Positions 18,442 through 25,890 of a DNA stretch of 39,059 nt are shown in pieces. Position 1 is the stretch's first letter; each line of letters begins with the position of its first letter. Under the pieces are notes generated by a model. The model was not told where the DNA came from, did not search any database, and saw nothing but the letters and a program-made list of their open reading frames with translations. Origin of the DNA: Erysipelatoclostridium sp. AM42-17 (GTDB taxonomy: Bacteria; Bacillota_I; Bacilli_A; Erysipelotrichales; Coprobacillaceae). The stretch spans positions 1-39,059 of the forward strand of contig NZ_QUIN01000024.1 in NCBI RefSeq assembly GCF_003480255.1, in the 5' to 3' direction. The translations under genes were made by a program, and so were the position numbers.

Positions 18442-19596
18442 TTATCCCCTCACTTTAAAAATAACATAATCTTCATCGTTTAAACGTGTTGTGATTTCAT
18501 CTAATTCCATTTCATGAGTAATATAGATATGATCTGCTTTTTCGCTGTAATATGTTTCATAATCTACATCTAATGGCTTAGAAGCGCGAATATAGTACTT
18601 AGATTTGGTAATAGGGTAAACATGTTGACAGTCTGGATAATCATGAGACCATTTTTCTTGTTGTGATGTTTTTATGATATCACTGACAACAGCAGAAGCT
18701 GTAACATAACGTCCAGCACCACGACCATAATAAATAATATTATTAACATAATCATTATCAATTTCTACAACATTATATGAATCCATAACACTTGCTACAA
18801 GCTCATTACGATTAACAAGAGTAGGAGCAACATCAATACCAATGCCATCATTGACTTCTTTGGCTTGTGCAATCATTTTAAAACGATAACCTAATTTCTT
18901 AGCATAATCCATATCTGTTTTAGTGATATTACGAATACCAACAGCTTTGATCTTATCAAAATCAATGTATTGATGGAATCCATTTTGTGCTAAAATACAA
19001 ATCTTATGAGCAGCATCAATACCATCTAAATCTAGTGCTGGATTAGCTTCAACGTATCCTAATCCATCAGCAATTGTTAAAGCTTCATCAAAGTCAAGAT
19101 TTTCATTTTCCATTAAAGTTAAAATAAAGTTTGTTGTTCCATTTAAAATACCAACAATTTCTTTAGTATTATTAGCAATTAAACTTTCTTTTTGACTTAC
19201 TAATACAGGTATACCACCACCTACAGATGCTTCATAGAAAATATGAACATCATTTTCTTTAGCAGCTTTAAAGATTTCTTTACCATCATGAGCTAATAAA
19301 GCTTTATTAGCAGTAACAACATGTTTTTTATTGTTGATAGCTGATAATATAATATCTTTAGCAATTGTTGTACCACCAATTAGTTCAACAACAACATCAA
19401 CTTCAGGATCATTAATCACATCATGATAATCTTTTGTATAAATAATTTCTTCTGGTAAATCTACTTCCTCAAGTCCACAACCATATTTAATTGTCACTTC
19501 TTGATTAATTGTTTTTTCTAATCTTTGTTTTTCGTTAGTAAGAATTTCAACGACACCATAACCTACAGTACCTAAACCCACTACACCAATTTTCAT
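18442..19596 (-). CDS. hom: Homoserine dehydrogenase
   Basis: This enzyme reduces aspartate semialdehyde to homoserine; 384 residues. NAD(P) binding is shown by VGLGTVGYGVVEIL. The catalytic core includes ANKALLAHDG, EASVGGGIPVL, ILNGTTNFIL and the ADGLGYVEANPALDLDGIDAAHK block with the catalytic lysine/aspartate residues. Most Firmicute enzymes are about 430 residues with a full C-terminal ACT domain. This one is shorter and its last ~65 residues look too small for one, so threonine feedback may act elsewhere. AAGGGGG precedes the ATG, directly behind a transcription attenuator and leader peptide. Confidence 0.95.
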   Translation of the reverse strand: MKIGVVGLGTVGYGVVEILTNEKQRLEKTINQEVTIKYGCGLEEVDLPEEIIYTKDYHDVINDPEVDVVVELIGGTTIAKDIILSAINNKKHVVTANKALLAHDGKEIFKAAKENDVHIFYEASVGGGIPVLVSQKESLIANNTKEIVGILNGTTNFILTLMENENLDFDEALTIADGLGYVEANPALDLDGIDAAHKICILAQNGFHQYIDFDKIKAVGIRNITKTDMDYAKKLGYRFKMIAQAKEVNDGIGIDVAPTLVNRNELVASVMDSYNVVEIDNDYVNNIIYYGRGAGRYVTASAVVSDIIKTSQQEKWSHDYPDCQHVYPITKSKYYIRASKPLDVDYETYYSEKADHIYITHEMELDEITTRLNDEDYVIFKVRG

Positions 19597-19611
19597 ATTT
19601 GCGCCCCCTTA

Positions 19612-19641
19612 ATAAAAATTGACCTTATATATAAGGTCAAT
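19612..19641 (-). terminator. Attenuator terminator in the hom leader
   Basis: A perfect stem, TTGACCTTA / TAAGGTCAA with loop TATA (plus one flanking A-T pair), is followed on the minus strand by TTTTTATT. It ends about 15 bases before the hom start, inside the hom transcript, so it must be read through for hom-lysC-asd to be expressed. This is an attenuator position, not a gene end. Confidence 0.85.
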
Positions 19642-19677
19642 GTTACTTATCATAAAAACAAGAAAGATAGACCATGA

Positions 19678-19734
19678 TTATAATAAATTTATCGAAAACA
19701 TCATGTTTTTAATCGATATTTTTATGGTCATCAT
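19678..19734 (-). CDS. Putative hom leader peptide (18 aa)
   Basis: On the minus strand, AAGGAG followed by 9 bases leads to the ATG of a frame encoding MMTIKISIKNMMFSINLL, stop at 19680-19678. Thirteen of 18 residues are Met, Thr, Ile, Lys or Asn, all products derived from aspartate. It lies between the hom promoter (19797-19769) and the attenuator terminator, starting ~37 bases after its stop. GACCAT within codons 2-4 (19729-19724) is complementary to ATGGTC just after the stop (19675-19670), a candidate pause hairpin. AT-rich DNA favours Ile, Lys and Asn anyway, so composition alone is weak; the layout is the stronger argument. Confidence 0.6.
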   Translation of the reverse strand: MMTIKISIKNMMFSINLL

Positions 19735-19768
19735 GCTAAAATTCTCCTTTTCTTTATATTTTTTAGAT

Positions 19769-19797
19769 ATAATATCATGATTGTATACAACAGTCAA
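19769..19797 (-). promoter_or_regulatory. Sigma-A promoter of hom-lysC-asd
   Basis: On the minus strand TTGACT (19797-19792), a 17-base spacer and TATTAT (19774-19769). The spacer contains the palindrome TTGTATACAA, so a bound protein would block polymerase. Confidence 0.8.
19781..19790. promoter_or_regulatory. TTGTATACAA operator inside the hom promoter
   Basis: A perfect 10-bp palindrome lies between the -35 and -10 boxes of the hom promoter. The same palindrome lies next to the thrC promoter at 19863-19872. The core equals that of the Bacillus GntR operator, which suggests a GntR-family repressor; none is encoded in this window. Confidence 0.6.
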
Positions 19798-19802
19798 ATA
19801 AA

Positions 19803-19828
19803 TAAGAAATAATCATCATTATTTCTTA
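19803..19828. repeat. Inverted repeat between hom and thrC promoters
   Basis: A perfect 11-bp inverted repeat, TAAGAAATAAT / ATTATTTCTTA, has a 4-base spacer. It lies between the two divergent promoters, upstream of both, so it is not in either predicted transcript. It could be a second protein site. Confidence 0.55.
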
Positions 19829-19860
19829 TATCATGGTATAATGAAAAAGAATATAAGATA

Positions 19861-19874
19861 AATTGTATACAATT
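19861..19874. promoter_or_regulatory. AATTGTATACAATT operator upstream of thrC promoter
   Basis: A perfect 14-bp palindrome containing the TTGTATACAA core ends one base before the -35 box of thrC. Its centre is 82 bp from the matching site in the hom promoter. Confidence 0.6.
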
Positions 19875-19875
19875 A

Positions 19876-19904
19876 TTGACTTAAAACATTTTATTCAATA
19901 TAAT
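19876..19904 (+). promoter_or_regulatory. Sigma-A promoter of thrC-thrB
   Basis: TTGACT (19876-19881), a 17-base spacer and TATAAT (19899-19904), 26 bases before the thrC ATG. The short leader leaves no room for an attenuator, unlike the hom side. Confidence 0.85.
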
Positions 19905-19930
19905 GAATTAAATTATTGGAGGATTAAACG

Positions 19931-21415
19931 ATGAATAAAACATATATTAGTACCCGTAATCAGCAAGATGAAATCAACTTTTATCAAGCGATTGTACAAG
20001 GAATTGGTAATGATGGGGGATTATTAGTTCCTAATTTTGAATTACAAAAGTTAGATTTAAAGCAGTTATCAACATTAAATTATGTGGATTTAGCAACAGA
20101 AGTAATTAGTACATTTGTACCAGAAGAAGGAAAAGCATTAATTAACGATGCTTGTAAAAAAGCATATGGTAGTGGTTTATTTCCTGAAGTTGTTGTTCCT
20201 GTAAAAAAAGCAGGAGATGTATATGTAGCTGAGTTATTCCATGGACAAACAGCAGCATTTAAAGATATGGCTTTATCTTTATTACCACATTTAATGACTT
20301 TATCTTTAAAACAATTAAAAGAAGATCGTGAAGTAATGATTTTAGCAGCTACAAGTGGTGATACAGGGAAAGCAGCTTTAGAAGGATTTAAAAATGTTCC
20401 TGGAACATGTATTAAAGTATTCTATCCATTAGATGGTGTAAGTTCCATTCAACAACAACAAATGGTTTCTCAAACAGGAAATAATGTAAAAGTTATTGGG
20501 ATTAAAGGAAACTTTGATGATGCTCAAAGTGCTGTAAAAGTGGCTTTTGGTGATGAAAACTTAAAGGCTGTAAGTGATCAACATCATGTTTTCTTATCTT
20601 CAGCAAACTCAATTAATGTTGGGCGTTTGATTCCACAAATTGTTTATTATTTCCATAGTTATTTTGAATTAGTAAGACAAAATGAAATTCAATTAGGTGA
20701 TCAAGTTAATTTCTGTGTACCAAGTGGAAACTTTGGTAACTGTTTAGCTGGATGGTTCGCTAAAAATATGGGGCTTCCTGTTAATAAATTTATCGCAGCA
20801 TCTAATAAAAATAATATTTTAACTGATTTCTTTGCTACTGGAAAATATGATGCTAATCGTGAATTCTATAAAACAAATGCACCAGCAATGGATATTTTAG
20901 TATCAAGTAACTTAGAAAGATTAGTATGGTTTATGTCTGGTAAAGATGGGGGTAAAGTTAAATCATATATGGACAAGTTAAAGGAAAATGGTGTTTATGA
21001 AGTAGATGATGAAACATTTGCTCGTATTCAAGATCAATTTAAAGCTGGATATTTAAATGAACAACAAGTATTAGATACGATTAAAGAATGTTATAACACA
21101 ACAGGATATTTATTAGATACACATACTGCATGTGGTTATGGAGTTTTAAAAGAATATCAAAAAGCATCAGGTGATCAAACTAAAACAGTTTTATTATCAA
21201 CAGCTTCACCTTATAAATTCCCTGAATCTGTATATCAAGCTATTTATGGTGAAACATTAGATGTGTATGAAGCTATTGAAAAATTAAATGAAAAAACAGG
21301 AGTTGAAATTCCTCAACCATTAGTAGGAATTAAAGACCGTCCTGTATTACACAAAACTCATATTGATAAATCTGAAATTATTCCATTCATTCAATCTGAA
21401 ATGGAAAAAATGTAG
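19931..21415 (+). CDS. thrC: Threonine synthase
   Basis: This PLP enzyme converts O-phosphohomoserine to threonine; 494 residues, the long form of the family. PLP-binding Lys111 is in ELFHGQTAAFKDMALSLL. The ATSGDTGKAALEGF loop and the SGNFGNCLAGWFAKNMGLPV segment bind cofactor phosphate. TTGGAGGATT precedes the ATG. It lies 9 bases ahead of thrB and is divergent from hom-lysC-asd, so the two transcripts together make threonine from aspartate. Confidence 0.96.
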   Translation: MNKTYISTRNQQDEINFYQAIVQGIGNDGGLLVPNFELQKLDLKQLSTLNYVDLATEVISTFVPEEGKALINDACKKAYGSGLFPEVVVPVKKAGDVYVAELFHGQTAAFKDMALSLLPHLMTLSLKQLKEDREVMILAATSGDTGKAALEGFKNVPGTCIKVFYPLDGVSSIQQQQMVSQTGNNVKVIGIKGNFDDAQSAVKVAFGDENLKAVSDQHHVFLSSANSINVGRLIPQIVYYFHSYFELVRQNEIQLGDQVNFCVPSGNFGNCLAGWFAKNMGLPVNKFIAASNKNNILTDFFATGKYDANREFYKTNAPAMDILVSSNLERLVWFMSGKDGGKVKSYMDKLKENGVYEVDDETFARIQDQFKAGYLNEQQVLDTIKECYNTTGYLLDTHTACGYGVLKEYQKASGDQTKTVLLSTASPYKFPESVYQAIYGETLDVYEAIEKLNEKTGVEIPQPLVGIKDRPVLHKTHIDKSEIIPFIQSEMEKM

Positions 21416-21424
21416 GAGGCTTAT

Positions 21425-22318
21425 ATGAAAGTTAGAGTCAGAGTTCCAGCGACCAGTGCTAACTTAGGACCCGGATTTGATGTGGCTGGATTAGCATTAA
21501 CGCTATATAATACTTTTACATTTGAGTTAGTTGATGAAGGATTACATATTGTAGGATGTCCAGAACAATTCTGTAATGAAAGTAATATGACTTACCAAGC
21601 TTTTAAAGAAGCAGCTAATCATTGTGGATTAGAGTTTAACGGATTACGTATTGAATGTAGTGGCGATGTGCCTTATACAAGAGGTCTTGGAAGTAGTTCG
21701 ACTTGTATTGTTGCTGGAATTGTTGGTGCCTTTGCTTTTCTTGATAAAGCACAAGATCGTCAAGAGATTCTAGAACTTGCAACAAAGATTGAAGGACATC
21801 CTGATAACGTAGCACCTGCTATCTTTGGTGGACTTACAGTATCAGTTATGGAAGAAAATAATGTTTTAACATTAAATATTCCTGTTAAGCATGAATATCG
21901 TTTTGTTGCATTAATTCCACCTTTTACTTTATCTACTGAACAATCTCGTAAAGTTTTACCACAAACTTTACCAAGACAAGATGCGATTAAAAATGTATCT
22001 CATTTAGCTTTAATGGTTGCATCATTAATCAATGGATATGATGAAGGATTAAAGCTTGGTTTTAAAGATCGTTTACATCAACCTTATCGTGGTGATTTAA
22101 TCAAAGGGTATCATGAAATTATGGATGCTTTAGAAAAAGATGAAAAGATATTAGGATGTTATCTTTCAGGAGCAGGACCTACTTTAATGGCTGTTATTAA
22201 AGAGGAAGATAAAATGGGTGTAGTTCGTTTAAAAGAAGAACTAGGTGATTTACTTACTGATTGGCAAGTTGTTAAACTTGAATTAGATCAACGTGGTTAT
22301 ACTTGTGACTATGAATAA
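21425..22318 (+). CDS. thrB: Homoserine kinase
   Basis: This GHMP-family kinase makes O-phosphohomoserine, the substrate of ThrC; 297 residues. The N-terminal substrate motif is VPATSANLGPGFDVAGLAL. The GHMP ATP loop is PYTRGLGSSSTCIVAG at about residues 79-94. The C-terminal GCYLSGAGPTLMAV completes the signature. TAGGAGGC before the ATG overlaps the thrC stop. It is followed by the manganese riboswitch of mntP, which carries its own terminator. Confidence 0.96.
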   Translation: MKVRVRVPATSANLGPGFDVAGLALTLYNTFTFELVDEGLHIVGCPEQFCNESNMTYQAFKEAANHCGLEFNGLRIECSGDVPYTRGLGSSSTCIVAGIVGAFAFLDKAQDRQEILELATKIEGHPDNVAPAIFGGLTVSVMEENNVLTLNIPVKHEYRFVALIPPFTLSTEQSRKVLPQTLPRQDAIKNVSHLALMVASLINGYDEGLKLGFKDRLHQPYRGDLIKGYHEIMDALEKDEKILGCYLSGAGPTLMAVIKEEDKMGVVRLKEELGDLLTDWQVVKLELDQRGYTCDYE

Positions 22319-22321
22319 AAT

Positions 22322-22479
22322 AATGCTTGTCAAAAAGTTGACTTTCATGTAAGATTGATTACGTAATGAGGGAGTAGTCGACACGCAAGTGTGGCAAGTC
22401 AACATACTGATTGAAAAATCTGGTTTGCATTAAATGATGAGACTCATGTACAGTTTTTTACTGTGCATGGGTCTTTTTT
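22322..22479 (+). ncRNA. yybP-ykoY (manganese) riboswitch with terminator
   Basis: The leader of mntP contains the two conserved internal-loop segments of the yybP-ykoY class, GAGGGAGTAG near 22369-22378 and CATACTGA near 22403-22410, in arms closed by AATGC / GCATT (22322-22326 with 22427-22431). A long G-T-containing terminator stem (22441-22453 with 22461-22473) and six T follow, 17 bases before mntP. Mn2+ binding is expected to prevent the terminator and switch on the efflux pump. Family identity comes from the motifs and the neighbour gene; no covariance search was possible. Confidence 0.85.
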
Positions 22480-22495
22480 GTAAGGAGAAGGAAAG

Positions 22496-23056
22496 ATGAC
22501 AATTTTACAATTATTTTTATTAGGGATTGGTTTAGCTATGGATGCTACAGCGGTATCAATTTGTAAAGGATTGAAAATGAAGAAAGTAGATTATCGCTAT
22601 ATGGTGTTGATTGCAGGAGCTTTTGGTATTTTTCAGGCGATTATGCCTCTAGCTGGTTATTATTTAGGATCAACTTTTAGTTCTTATATAACAAGTATTG
22701 ATCATTGGATTGCTTTTATTTTATTAGGTGTGATTGGTGGTAAAATGATTTTTGAAGCATTTGAAAATGAAGAAGATGATAGTGGAATCAGTTATGATTT
22801 AAAAGAAGTTCTACTTTTAGCCATAGCAACAAGTATTGATGCACTGGCTGTAGGAATTACTTTTTCATTTTTACAAGTTAATATTTGGATTGCGATTGCA
22901 ATTATTGGGATGACTACTTTTGTTTGTTCTGTTATTGGTGTTTTTGTTGGAAATCGTTTTGGTATACGTTATAAAAGTAAGGCTGAAATTGTTGGTGGAA
23001 TTATCTTGATAGCAATCGGTGTTAAAATACTAGTTGAACATTTAGGTTTATTTTAA
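22496..23056 (+). CDS. mntP: Manganese efflux pump MntP
   Basis: This is a six-span membrane exporter of Mn2+, 186 residues. The two inverted repeats each carry the conserved Asp motif: GLAMDATAVSICKGL near residue 14 and ATSIDALAVGITFSF near residue 105. AAGGAGAAGG precedes the ATG. It is controlled by the upstream yybP-ykoY-type riboswitch, a recurrent arrangement for this family, and ends at its own terminator. Confidence 0.95.
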   Translation: MTILQLFLLGIGLAMDATAVSICKGLKMKKVDYRYMVLIAGAFGIFQAIMPLAGYYLGSTFSSYITSIDHWIAFILLGVIGGKMIFEAFENEEDDSGISYDLKEVLLLAIATSIDALAVGITFSFLQVNIWIAIAIIGMTTFVCSVIGVFVGNRFGIRYKSKAEIVGGIILIAIGVKILVEHLGLF

Positions 23057-23077
23057 GCTGCTTAGCAGCTTTTTTTA
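23055..23077 (+). terminator. Terminator of mntP
   Basis: The stem AAGCTGC / GCAGCTT with loop TTA overlaps the stop codon and is followed by seven T. Confidence 0.88.
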
Positions 23078-23153
23078 TTAGTTAATAATTAAGACATGTC
23101 TTTACTTTATAATCCTTATTGTTTAGGATATAATAGCGTTGTTGGAGGAATTT

Positions 23154-23834
23154 ATGGAACAATTTTCAAGAAGTATAAAATTATTAGGTAATGAAAAAAT
23201 CGAAATATTACAACAAAAGAAAGTTGCTGTTTTTGGCTTGGGTGGTGTTGGCAGTTATGTGGTTGAAGCGTTATGTCGTTTAGGTATTGGTGAACTGGTA
23301 CTTGTAGATCATGATACTGTAGATATAACGAATTTAAATCGTCAGATTTATGCATTACATTCTACAATCGGTCAAAAGAAAGTAGACATTGCTAGACAAC
23401 GATGTTTAGATATTAATCCTCATCTTAAAATAACAACGTATGATCAGTTCTATTTACCTGATCAAGGATTAGAATATATGTTTACTGATTGCGATTATGT
23501 TGTTGACGCGATTGATACGGTTAAAGCTAAATTGGCTTTAATAGAGAACTGTGATCATTTAAATATACCTATTATTTCTTCTATGGGAACAGGAAATAAA
23601 TTAGATCCAAGTCTTTTTGAAATTACGACAATCGAAAAAACAAGTGTTTGTCCACTTGCTAAGGTCATGCGTAGAGAATTAAAAAATAGAGGTATTAAAA
23701 AAGTCAATGTTTTATATTCAAAAGAACCAGCTATCAAAACAGGTGATGCCACTCCAGGAAGTGTCAGTTTTGTACCAAGTGTTGCTGGTTTAATGATTGC
23801 AGGTTTTGTAGCAAAACAATTAATGGAGGTATAG
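23154..23834 (+). CDS. tcdA: tRNA threonylcarbamoyladenosine dehydratase (TcdA/CsdL)
   Basis: This E1-like ATP-dependent enzyme cyclises t6A at position 37 of ANN-reading tRNAs; 226 residues. The ATG at 23154 has GGAGG 5 bases upstream; an earlier in-frame TTG at 23139 precedes that ribosome site and is rejected. The adenylation fold shows the nucleotide loop GLGGVGSYVVEAL from about residue 28, DHDTVDITNLNRQ, and the catalytic VDAIDTVKAKLALIE segment. MGTGNKLDP and PGSVSFVPSVAGL are typical of TcdA rather than MoeB/ThiF, which carry zinc CxxC pairs absent here. It is closely followed by a small gene and a hydrolase. Confidence 0.88.
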   Translation: MEQFSRSIKLLGNEKIEILQQKKVAVFGLGGVGSYVVEALCRLGIGELVLVDHDTVDITNLNRQIYALHSTIGQKKVDIARQRCLDINPHLKITTYDQFYLPDQGLEYMFTDCDYVVDAIDTVKAKLALIENCDHLNIPIISSMGTGNKLDPSLFEITTIEKTSVCPLAKVMRRELKNRGIKKVNVLYSKEPAIKTGDATPGSVSFVPSVAGLMIAGFVAKQLMEV

Positions 23835-23836
23835 AA

Positions 23837-24079
23837 ATGGAAGGAATTGTACAATTAGATAAAACAAAAGATTTAGAAAGATGTAAAGGAATCGTTAAAG
23901 ATATTTTATTAGAAGAAGTGTCAGATGAATTACTTACAATTATTACTAATGAAGTGATGGATACATGTATGTTTATTGGTGGTGATTTTGCTGATGATAA
24001 TATTAAAGATATTGCTCGTCAATATGTTGTCAAAGGTGGTATTGAAAGAGTAAAGAAAGCATATGGGGTTAACGAATAA
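23837..24079 (+). CDS. Small conserved-looking protein of unknown function
   Basis: This is an 80-residue acidic, soluble and probably helical protein, starting with an ATG behind GGAGG at the end of tcdA and overlapping the next gene by one base (TAATG). It has no signal peptide or membrane span, and two Cys residues (CKGIVKD; MDTCMF). I do not recognise the family. Tight packing between tcdA and the hydrolase, a good ribosome site and normal codon use support a real gene. Confidence 0.7.
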   Translation: MEGIVQLDKTKDLERCKGIVKDILLEEVSDELLTIITNEVMDTCMFIGGDFADDNIKDIARQYVVKGGIERVKKAYGVNE

Positions 24080-24810
24080 TGCAACATTATTGTGAAATTC
24101 CCACACCTAAAGGAACATTAAGAGGATTTTTTCATAAACCAGCATGTGATCATCATCCAGTATGTTTGATTTTTCATGGTTTTACAGGTCAAAAAACAGG
24201 TACTAAATTTTGTTATGTTCAATTATCTAGAATGTTAGAAGCTAAAGGAATTGCCTCTTTTCGCTTTGATTTTTTAGGTAGTGGTGAAAGTGATGGTAAC
24301 TTTGTTGATATGACTTTTAAAGATGAATTAGCTTGTGCTAGAGTTATTCTTGAAGAAACAATGAAAATGGAAAATTGTACAGAAATTTATGTATTAGGTC
24401 ATTCAATGGGTGGTGCTGTTGCAAGTGAACTGGCAAAACTTTACCCAAATGTGATTAAAAAGTTAGTATTATGGGCACCGGCATTTAACTTACCTGCAGC
24501 TTTAGAATATTTGACAGGACAAGTTGAAAGAAGTGAAAGTTATGATCATAATGGTTATGAGATTTCGGATGCTTTTGTAGAAGATATTTTAAGTCGTGAT
24601 TTTTATCAAGATTTAGACACTTATCAAAACGACTTACTCATTATTCATGGAACGAAAGATACAACAGTTCCTTATCAAATAAGTGAAAAGTATTTAAAAC
24701 TATTTCATGATCGAACAAAATTTATTTCGATAGAAAATGGTAATCATAATTTTGATCATTTGCCTGATATTAAGTATGTTTTAAAATCATCTTTAGAATT
24801 TTTAGAATAA
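24079..24810 (+). CDS. Alpha/beta hydrolase (serine esterase/peptidase-like)
   Basis: This is a cytoplasmic alpha/beta hydrolase of 243 residues. The oxyanion region is LIFHGFTGQKTGTKF, the nucleophile Ser is in VLGHSMGGAVASELA, the acid is probably Asp in IIHGTKDTTVPYQIS, and the base His is in ENGNHNFDHL. It resembles the cinnamoyl/feruloyl esterase and general lipase-like group, but substrate cannot be assigned. Its ATG overlaps the stop of the preceding small gene, so tcdA, the small gene and the hydrolase form one operon. Confidence 0.88.
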   Translation: MQHYCEIPTPKGTLRGFFHKPACDHHPVCLIFHGFTGQKTGTKFCYVQLSRMLEAKGIASFRFDFLGSGESDGNFVDMTFKDELACARVILEETMKMENCTEIYVLGHSMGGAVASELAKLYPNVIKKLVLWAPAFNLPAALEYLTGQVERSESYDHNGYEISDAFVEDILSRDFYQDLDTYQNDLLIIHGTKDTTVPYQISEKYLKLFHDRTKFISIENGNHNFDHLPDIKYVLKSSLEFLE

Positions 24811-24834
24811 TGTGTGTATACACATTATTTTTTT
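24806..24834 (+). terminator. Terminator after the hydrolase
   Basis: A 10-bp perfect stem, AATAATGTGT / ACACATTATT with loop GTAT, overlaps the stop codon and is followed by T7. Confidence 0.88.
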
Positions 24835-24847
24835 GTTTATAATTATG

Positions 24848-24880
24848 TTGCAATACAATATTATATGACATATAATATTG
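24848..24880 (+). promoter_or_regulatory. padR promoter covered by a perfect operator palindrome
   Basis: TTGCAA (24848-24853), a 17-base spacer and TATAAT (24871-24876) form the promoter. A perfect 25-bp dyad, CAATATTATATG-A-CATATAATATTG (24856-24880), fills the spacer and -10 box. PadR proteins commonly repress their own promoters through such AT-rich dyads, so autorepression is likely. Confidence 0.8.
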
Positions 24881-24905
24881 TTGATCAAAGAATAGGAGGA
24901 TCAAA

Positions 24906-25232
24906 ATGATATTTAATACAGGTGCGGCTTTGTTAGATGCAATTGTTTTAAGTGTTGTGGATCAAGAACAAGAGGGAACATATGGCTATAAAATAACCCA
25001 AGATGTAAGGAAAGGGTTAGATGTTTCAGAATCAACACTTTATCCGGTTTTAAGAAGATTGCAAAAGGATGGATGTTTAGAAACTTATGATCGTCAAATT
25101 GATGGTAGAAATAGAAGATATTATCGTATTACGAGTAATGGCAAAGTGACATTACAAATGTATAGAACAGAATGGGAAAAATATACCGATAAGATTAATT
25201 CATTATTAAAAGGAGGGGATAATAATGAATAA
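24906..25232 (+). CDS. PadR family transcriptional regulator
   Basis: This is a 108-residue winged-helix regulator of the short PadR class (PadR-s2). The core YGYKITQDVRKGLDVSESTLYPVLRRLQKDGCLETY and the wing DGRNRRYYRITSNGK are family hallmarks, followed by a short C-terminal dimerisation helix. TAGGAGGATC precedes the ATG, and its promoter is covered by a perfect dyad. It overlaps the next gene by 8 bases. The padR-HAAS-DUF4097-PspC order is a recurrent Firmicute envelope-stress arrangement; the inducing signal is unknown. Confidence 0.93.
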   Translation: MIFNTGAALLDAIVLSVVDQEQEGTYGYKITQDVRKGLDVSESTLYPVLRRLQKDGCLETYDRQIDGRNRRYYRITSNGKVTLQMYRTEWEKYTDKINSLLKGGDNNE

Positions 25233-25890
25233 AGAAAAATTTTTAAAAGAATTAGATTATTTATTGCAAGATATTGATGAGGATGAAAGACAGGATGCAC
25301 TTAATTATTATCGTGATTATTTTGAAGATGCAGGAAAAGAACATGAACAAGATATTATTGAGGAATTAGGTTCACCAGAAAGAGTTGCAGCTATGATTAA
25401 AGGTGGTCTTAATCAATCATTTGAAAAAGGTTTTGAATACAGTGAATCAAGTATTTATAATGATGATTACAATCATAAAAACAATGTTGTAGAAAATACT
25501 AAACAAAAAGAAAACTTTAATGAAAGAAACAATAATATTTTAAAATTGATTGTTATTATTTTAGCGGTTGCAGTGCTTTTACCAATTGGAGGGCGCATAG
25601 GACATTTATTACTTGCTGCCATAGGAATCTTTGTGGCTTTACTTATGATTTGTTTGTTTGGTACGATTGGACTTTTTGTTGTGACAGTTGTTTGTGTCAT
25701 AGCAGCTATTAATATGTTTGCTGGTGGATTGATTGGTGGCGGACTTGTTATTTTAGCGATAGGTTTATTACTTGTATCACTTAGTTATATTACATCATCA
25801 ATGACAATAGGGATGGTTAAATTTTTACCTAAAGCAATTCGTTCAGTTATTGATGCTTGTAGTCAAATTCTACACAAGGTGGTGAAATAA
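25225..25890 (+). CDS. HAAS/DUF1700 domain membrane protein
   Basis: This protein has 221 residues. The N-terminal HAAS domain (KEKFLKELDYLLQDIDEDERQDALNYYRDYFEDAGKE...IIEELGSPERVAAMI) is the helical adaptor domain always found beside PadR genes. After a charged linker come three or four hydrophobic spans (about 105-200). The Gly-rich AGGLIGGGLVILAIGLLLV segment is typical. It overlaps padR and abuts the DUF4097-like gene, and probably anchors or regulates it at the membrane. The molecular role is unproven. Confidence 0.88.
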   Translation: MNKEKFLKELDYLLQDIDEDERQDALNYYRDYFEDAGKEHEQDIIEELGSPERVAAMIKGGLNQSFEKGFEYSESSIYNDDYNHKNNVVENTKQKENFNERNNNILKLIVIILAVAVLLPIGGRIGHLLLAAIGIFVALLMICLFGTIGLFVVTVVCVIAAINMFAGGLIGGGLVILAIGLLLVSLSYITSSMTIGMVKFLPKAIRSVIDACSQILHKVVK

